This document shows, in pieces, positions 49,793 through 53,489 of a stretch of 53,489 bases of DNA. Made by a program: the position numbers and the translations under genes. How positions within the stretch are numbered: position 1 is the stretch's first letter; each line of letters begins with the position of its first letter. The notes under the pieces are model-generated. The model was given only the letters and a program-made list of their open reading frames with translations. It ran no database searches and was not told the DNA's origin. Location: assembly GCA_029261815.1 (NCBI GenBank), contig JAJDAQ010000124.1:1-53489 (forward strand), read 5' to 3'. Origin of the DNA: Deltaproteobacteria bacterium (lineage in GTDB: Bacteria > Myxococcota_A > UBA9160 > UBA6930).

Positions 49793-52700
49793 TTGGTCGC
49801 TGGCCCCCTGCGCTCGATCTCGCGCATCGCGACGCTGGCCTTCCTGGTCGCCGCATGCGGCATCCTCGCGTGTGACGCCGAGCCGGAGGGCGGGAGCCAA
49901 CCCGGACAGTCCGACGCGCAGTGGACGAAGTGGGCGGCGTCAGAGACGGCGTGGAACGAGATGCTCGAGGTCGAGAAGCGGATCCGGGCGCTAGAACCCG
50001 ACCTCGCCGCACTCTCGAGCGACGTGCTCGATCTCGCGTTCCCTGGGCCGCGTACGCGAAGCCTGTTTGCGGACCAGGTGACCCGGACGGACGTGGCCGG
50101 CGAAGCGCAGGCCGTGCTGCCCGCGGTGCTCGACGCGCACCTCGGCACCCGGGAGAGGAGCACTCCCGAAGCCACATCGCGCACGGCGAAGCGCGAAGAC
50201 CTTCAACTCTGGCCCGCGCCACTGGAACGCGTGACGTGGTTGGCGGACGCACGGTTCAAGCTCGTTCGCGGCGAGTTCCCGCCCTCGGACCCCTCCCGAT
50301 TCGAAGGGACGGTCAAGTTCACGTCGCGGGCGCGCCTGCGAGACGGCGACATTGCCTGGATTCGCGCAGAGCAGGACGTGCAGTGGCAGCGCGAGATGAC
50401 CCGGGACGGCGAAGTCTGGCGCATCCGCGAATGGCACACGCGCCGGTTCGAATGGCTCCGGACCGCTGAGCCCTGGTTCGAGGACGTGCTCCCGAGCGCG
50501 TTAGGCGATGAAGCCCTCGTCGCTCGGGCACGAACCTCGGTCCACGAAGAAATCGTGCGCCGCTGGCTCGCCGACCCCGACGGTTTCGCTGGACCGCCCC
50601 ACTTCTTTGCGCCCGCAATGGACCGCCACCCCGGCATCGCGGTCACCGACATCGACGACGACGGATTCGACGACCTCTACGTGATGGCGCGACACGGCCG
50701 CAATCTCCTGTTGCGAAACCGCGGCGATGGAACCTTCGAAGAGATCGCCGGGCGACTCGGCCTGGACCTCGATGGGCATTGCAGTGGTGCCGTCTTCGCC
50801 GACTTCGACAATGACGGCGACAAGGACGTCGTCATCGCGAGAACCCTCGAACGAAGTGTCTACCTCGAAAACCGCGAGGGACGGTTCGCTCCGCCGGAAA
50901 CCGGCGATGCACTCCGGTACCCGTTCCTGGCTTCCTCGGTCAACGCGGTCGATGCGGACGGGGACGGACTGCTCGATGTGTTCTTCTCGACCTACGCGGC
51001 CCAGATGGTCGCCAGCGCGCGAGCGGACGCGATCCTGGCACCGTACCTGCCTCGCGAAGACCTGGGCGAGTTGATGCGACGGCGCGATTCTCCCGATCAC
51101 GTGCAGATCCTGAACCTCTTCGGTCCCCCGAATGTGATGCTGCGCAACCGGGGAGGCGGGCGCTTCGAGACTGTGGACGAGCCGTCCCTGCGCAGCTTCA
51201 TGAACACCTACCAGGCGTCCTGGGCCGACTATGACAACGACGGGGATGCGGACGTCTACTTGAGCAACGACTTCGCCCCGAACACGCTGCTCCGGAATGA
51301 AGGCGATTGGCGCTTCTCCGATGTGACGGAACCGTCGCAGACCGCGGACCAGGGCTTCGGCATGGGCGTGTCATGGGGCGACTACGACGAAGACGGGCGA
51401 CCGGACCTCTACGTCTCGAACATGTACAGCACCGCCGGCCGGCGAATCACCGAGCGGTTCGCGGACCTCGACCCGCAGTATCCGAAGATGGCGCGCGGGA
51501 ACTCGCTGTTCCGAAACGAGGGAAGCGCGTTTCGCCGCGTCTCCGGCGTGAAGGCGCCGGCACTCGAAGTCGAGGTGGCCGGCTGGTCCTGGGGCGGACA
51601 GTTCGCCGATTTCGACAACGACGGCGATCTCGATATCTACGCCCTCTCGGGGTACTACTCCGCACCGCCCGAGTACGCGCTTCCCGTCGACACCTGAAGC
51701 GAGTACTGGCGCGCGGTCGTGCGCCACGACGACAGCTTCGAGTTCAGGCCGGGCTTCGACCCCAGTCGCGCCCGCATCGGCGGCTCGGGCTTCGAAACCG
51801 GGGTGTCTCTCTCCGGCTACGAGCGCAATCACCTGTTCGCGAGCCACGAAGGCGAGTTCCTCGACGTATCCGGGGTCTCCGGGCTCGATCACCCTGCGGA
51901 CGCGCGTGCGTTCGCGTGGCTCGACTTCGACCGCGATGGTTGGCTGGACTTCGCCGTCGTCAACGCGAACGCGCCCATGCTCCAGCTCTTTCGCAACCGG
52001 GTTGGAGACGATGCACGAAACGCGGCCGGGGTCATCGCCCTCCGTTTCGTCGGCGGCAACGACAGCGCCGAGGCCCGTCCCGAATGGAGCAACCGAGACG
52101 GCTATGGCGTGCGGGTCGAAGCTGAACTCTCGGGACGAACCCTGCATAGGACGCACCGTGCGGGCGAGGGCTTCGCAGCCCAGAACAGCGACACGTTGCT
52201 GATCGGTCTCGGGCCGGAGCAGAGCGCCAGGGTGAAGCTCCGGTGGCCCTCGGGTCGGGTGCAGGACCTCGGCACGATCGAGGCGGGCGCGCTCGTGACC
52301 GCACACGAGAACCCGCAGGCCGGCCCCGCGAAGACGGGAGCCGCGGTCCAGCCCTACCGCCGCTCCGCGCCAACTCCCGAGCGAACGACCGGGCCGGGCC
52401 GAGCCGCTGACCTCGCGGGCAGCGCCCGGCTCGACCTCGGCGCCGACGACGGCGCTCCGAACGCACGTCTTCGCGTCTACACGACGATGGCGACCTGGTG
52501 CGAGACGTGTCGTGGCGAGCTCCCGCGCATTGCGGCGCTCCGCGAGTCCTTTTCCCGCAACGACGTCGCGCTGCACGCGGTCCCGGTCGACCCGGACGAT
52601 TCACGCGAGAAGCTCCAGCGCTATCTCGCGCGCCACCGCCCGGCCTACGAGATGCTCATCGATCTCGATGCGGCGGAGATCGGCCGCGTCGAGGAAGTGC

Positions 52701-52828
52701 TGCGGCGGGAACTCCGACGCGAACCCCTACCAGCCTCGATCGTGACCGACTCCGTTGGCCGCGTGCTCTCCGTCGAAGTCGGCGTTCCTTCGCTGTCCGC
52801 GTTGCGACGTCTGCTCGAAACGCAGTAG
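49793..52828 (+). CDS. Probable selenoprotein: FG-GAP/ASPIC-UnbV/thioredoxin-like lipoprotein with in-frame TGA
   Basis: The frame is open from TTG 49793 to 52828 (1011 residues) except for one TGA at 51695-51697 (residue 635). A lipid-type signal (Cys in LVAAC or ILAC) is followed by a 250-residue unknown region, FG-GAP/VCBS calcium-binding-like repeats (DIDDDGFDD, DFDNDGDKD, DYDNDGDAD, DFDNDGDLD; about residues 280-720), an ASPIC/UnbV domain (about 765-845) and a thioredoxin-like domain with WCETC (Cys903, Cys906). Family sequence continues without shift on both sides: LPVDT, TGA, SEYWRAVV. A GGUC-loop hairpin starts 9 nt after the TGA (51707-51726). No good start codon or ribosome site follows the TGA. 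From memory, relatives have Cys in a CS-x-[FY]-WR context here; unverified. Alternative: nonsense mutation splitting the gene. Confidence 0.8.
51707..51726 (+). promoter_or_regulatory. Candidate bacterial SECIS hairpin
   Basis: Strands TGGCGCGC (51707-51714) and GTGCGCCA (51719-51726) form 8 pairs (one G-U) closing a GGTC loop (51715-51718). The loop starts 18 nt after the TGA, close to the geometry of the E. coli fdhF SECIS, whose apical loop is also GGUC and begins 19 nt after UGA. No U17-type bulge is present; a G-U pair lies near the loop instead. SelB recognition is inferred. Confidence 0.75.
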
Positions 52829-52864
52829 CTCTCCCGTGCCGACGGAACACTTTTTCCCATTTGT

Positions 52865-52878
52865 TGAACGCGCGTTCA
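52865..52878. repeat. Perfect palindrome upstream of sigma-54 promoter
   Basis: TGAACGCGCGTTCA is self-complementary over 14 bp and lies about 90 bp upstream of the -24 element at 52965, within range for an enhancer-binding protein. Confidence 0.5.
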
Positions 52879-52888
52879 TCCAGCACAC

Positions 52889-52907
52889 AACGCGGCTCAT
52901 CCGCGTT
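52889..52907. repeat. Inverted repeat upstream of sigma-54 promoter
   Basis: AACGCGG (52889-52895) and CCGCGTT (52901-52907) form a 7-bp perfect inverted repeat with a 5-bp spacer, 58 bp before the -24 element. Together with the palindrome at 52865 it resembles a tandem binding site for a PrsR/NtrC-type activator. Confidence 0.45.
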
Positions 52908-52964
52908 TCGCGCAAGTCATTGGTTTAAGAGGGAAAGTTCGGACCTCTCCGAGATAAGGGCAGG

Positions 52965-52980
52965 CGGCACGTTCCTTGCT
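52965..52980 (+). promoter_or_regulatory. Sigma-54 (RpoN) promoter of exported-protein gene
   Basis: CGGCACGTTCCTTGCT matches TGGCACG-N4-TTGCW except for the first base, with GG (52966-52967) and GC (52978-52979) 10 nt apart. Transcription would start near 52991, giving a 68-nt leader containing the hairpin at 53005-53032. Confidence 0.75.
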
Positions 52981-53004
52981 CTGTCTCCTGTGTTTGGCTT
53001 TATC

Positions 53005-53032
53005 GGCTCCCCGCCCGGGAAGGCAGGGAGCC
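53005..53032 (+). promoter_or_regulatory. Leader hairpin before exported-protein gene
   Basis: GGCTCCC (53005-53011) and GGGAGCC (53026-53032) pair perfectly around a 14-nt loop, inside the predicted 5' leader. No T-run follows, so it is more likely an mRNA-stability or translational element than a terminator. Confidence 0.45.
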
Positions 53033-53058
53033 CATCCTGAATTTTGGGAAGGACGATC

Positions 53059-53489
53059 ATGCGGATTGATCTGCGCGTATTGTTGGCTGCGCTTGTTGCC
53101 ATCTTCTTTGCTGGGACGGCTCACGCTGCCAGCGTCACGGGCGTGAGCCTCGACGACCAGTCGGGCGGTCTCTGGGGAGACGGCATCAACCCCGAGCCCG
53201 ACTGCGTAAGCGTCGTGCCCTTCTGCCCGACCGGGCAGTACTTCGATGACAACTCGGCCGTCATCGCGCCCAACGGTTGGAGCGGTTGGAACAGTTCCGG
53301 CGACCAGGCTGGCACCGTCACGGGTGGCGGCGCGGGCTTCACGAGCAGCCACACCTACTACCTCGCGACCCAGGCACAGAACGCGATCAACACCAACCTC
53401 TACTACGACGGCACGGTCGAGTACTCGGTCGATGTGAGCGCGGGTGCGGGCGAGACGTGGGAACTGACCATCGATGTGGGCAACGCGGG
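53059..53489 (+). CDS. Exported protein, probably PEP-CTERM type (3' end outside window)
   Basis: 143 complete codons before the window edge. A signal peptide (about residues 1-23, ending AHA) is followed by ASVTGVSLDDQSGGLWGDGINPEPD and Gly/Ser/Asn-rich, beta-type sequence containing a Cys pair, as in many secreted PEP-CTERM proteins. The diagnostic C-terminal PEP motif lies outside the window, so this class is inferred from N-terminal style and the RpoN-type promoter. The ATG at 53059 follows GGGAAGGA. Confidence 0.7.
   Translation, partial: MRIDLRVLLAALVAIFFAGTAHAASVTGVSLDDQSGGLWGDGINPEPDCVSVVPFCPTGQYFDDNSAVIAPNGWSGWNSSGDQAGTVTGGGAGFTSSHTYYLATQAQNAINTNLYYDGTVEYSVDVSAGAGETWELTIDVGNA

Noticed and set aside
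51690..51700. Frameshift explanation for the split FG-GAP gene
   Set aside because: Both halves are in the same reading frame, so no indel is needed; only the TGA codon interrupts.
51719..52828. Separate gene starting at a GTG after the TGA
   Set aside because: The GTG lies inside the hairpin, has no ribosome site, and the protein would begin in the middle of the FG-GAP/UnbV region; readthrough explains it better.
52829..53058. Cyclic-di-GMP riboswitch before the exported-protein gene
   Set aside because: I looked for the conserved GEMM core and tetraloop-receptor sequences and did not find them; the simple hairpin and sigma-54 site explain the region.

Overview
This is a GC-rich, gene-dense stretch of a bacterial chromosome. 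The organism is Gram-negative: there is an outer-membrane beta-barrel protein, several lipoproteins with lipoboxes, PEP-CTERM-type envelope proteins and a cbb3 oxidase. The mix of a tungsten-type aldehyde oxidoreductase, P450s, dehalogenase-like hydrolases, LLM and deazaflavin-type enzymes, a HAD/acyltransferase fusion, a histone-fold protein and a probable selenoprotein suggests an uncultured lineage of the former Deltaproteobacteria (Myxococcota/Desulfobacterota/Binatota-like). That placement is inference. No rRNA, tRNA, insertion sequence, prophage or CRISPR array was seen.

Layout. 1-10.3 kb is metabolic: an aldehyde:ferredoxin oxidoreductase with an overlapping MoaD-like partner, an SDR, a CBS-pair protein, formate-THF ligase, an Asp-nucleophile alpha/beta hydrolase, an acyl-CoA-dehydrogenase-fold flavoenzyme divergent from a TetR regulator across an AT-rich inverted repeat, and an enoyl-CoA hydratase. 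10.6-18.4 kb holds a beta-barrel gene behind a sigma-54-type promoter, then a compact ccoNOQPGHIS operon with a mono-haem CcoP and a very small CcoH. 18.4-24.8 kb, all minus strand, encodes two aminotransferases (one HisC), an enoyl-CoA hydratase, a DUF808 membrane protein and a DHH-like/CPBP-like fusion. 24.9-29.2 kb holds a PEP-CTERM protein, an Arg-rich lipoprotein, a conserved hypothetical, an SPW-type membrane protein, and an ECF sigma factor with a small zinc-binding partner. 29.3-37.7 kb is a catabolic/detoxification block: two P450s, a haloalkane dehalogenase, SRPBCC and amidohydrolase proteins, a TetR gene with a perfect palindrome, a GPH transporter and DUF1330. 37.7-44.7 kb holds gpsA with a HAD/acyltransferase fusion and a set of small-molecule enzymes (alpha/beta hydrolase, deazaflavin-type, VOC, LLM, NTF2-like).

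44.7-53.5 kb is the most unusual part. It encodes a zinc-finger protein ending in a histone fold, a lipoprotein, an HTTM membrane protein and, divergently, a TPR lipoprotein followed at once by a 1011-codon FG-GAP/ASPIC-UnbV/thioredoxin lipoprotein. That last gene has an in-frame TGA followed at SECIS distance by an 8-bp hairpin with a GGUC loop, the apical loop of the E. coli fdhF SECIS. I read it as a selenocysteine-containing envelope protein. The window ends inside an exported protein gene behind a near-consensus sigma-54 promoter.

Two regulatory themes recur. Near-consensus sigma-54 (-24/-12) sites precede the envelope-protein genes at 10654 and 53059, with a weaker one before the PEP-CTERM gene at 24969, which fits the known RpoN control of PEP-CTERM systems. 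TetR genes sit divergent from the catabolic genes they probably control, with symmetric operators between them.
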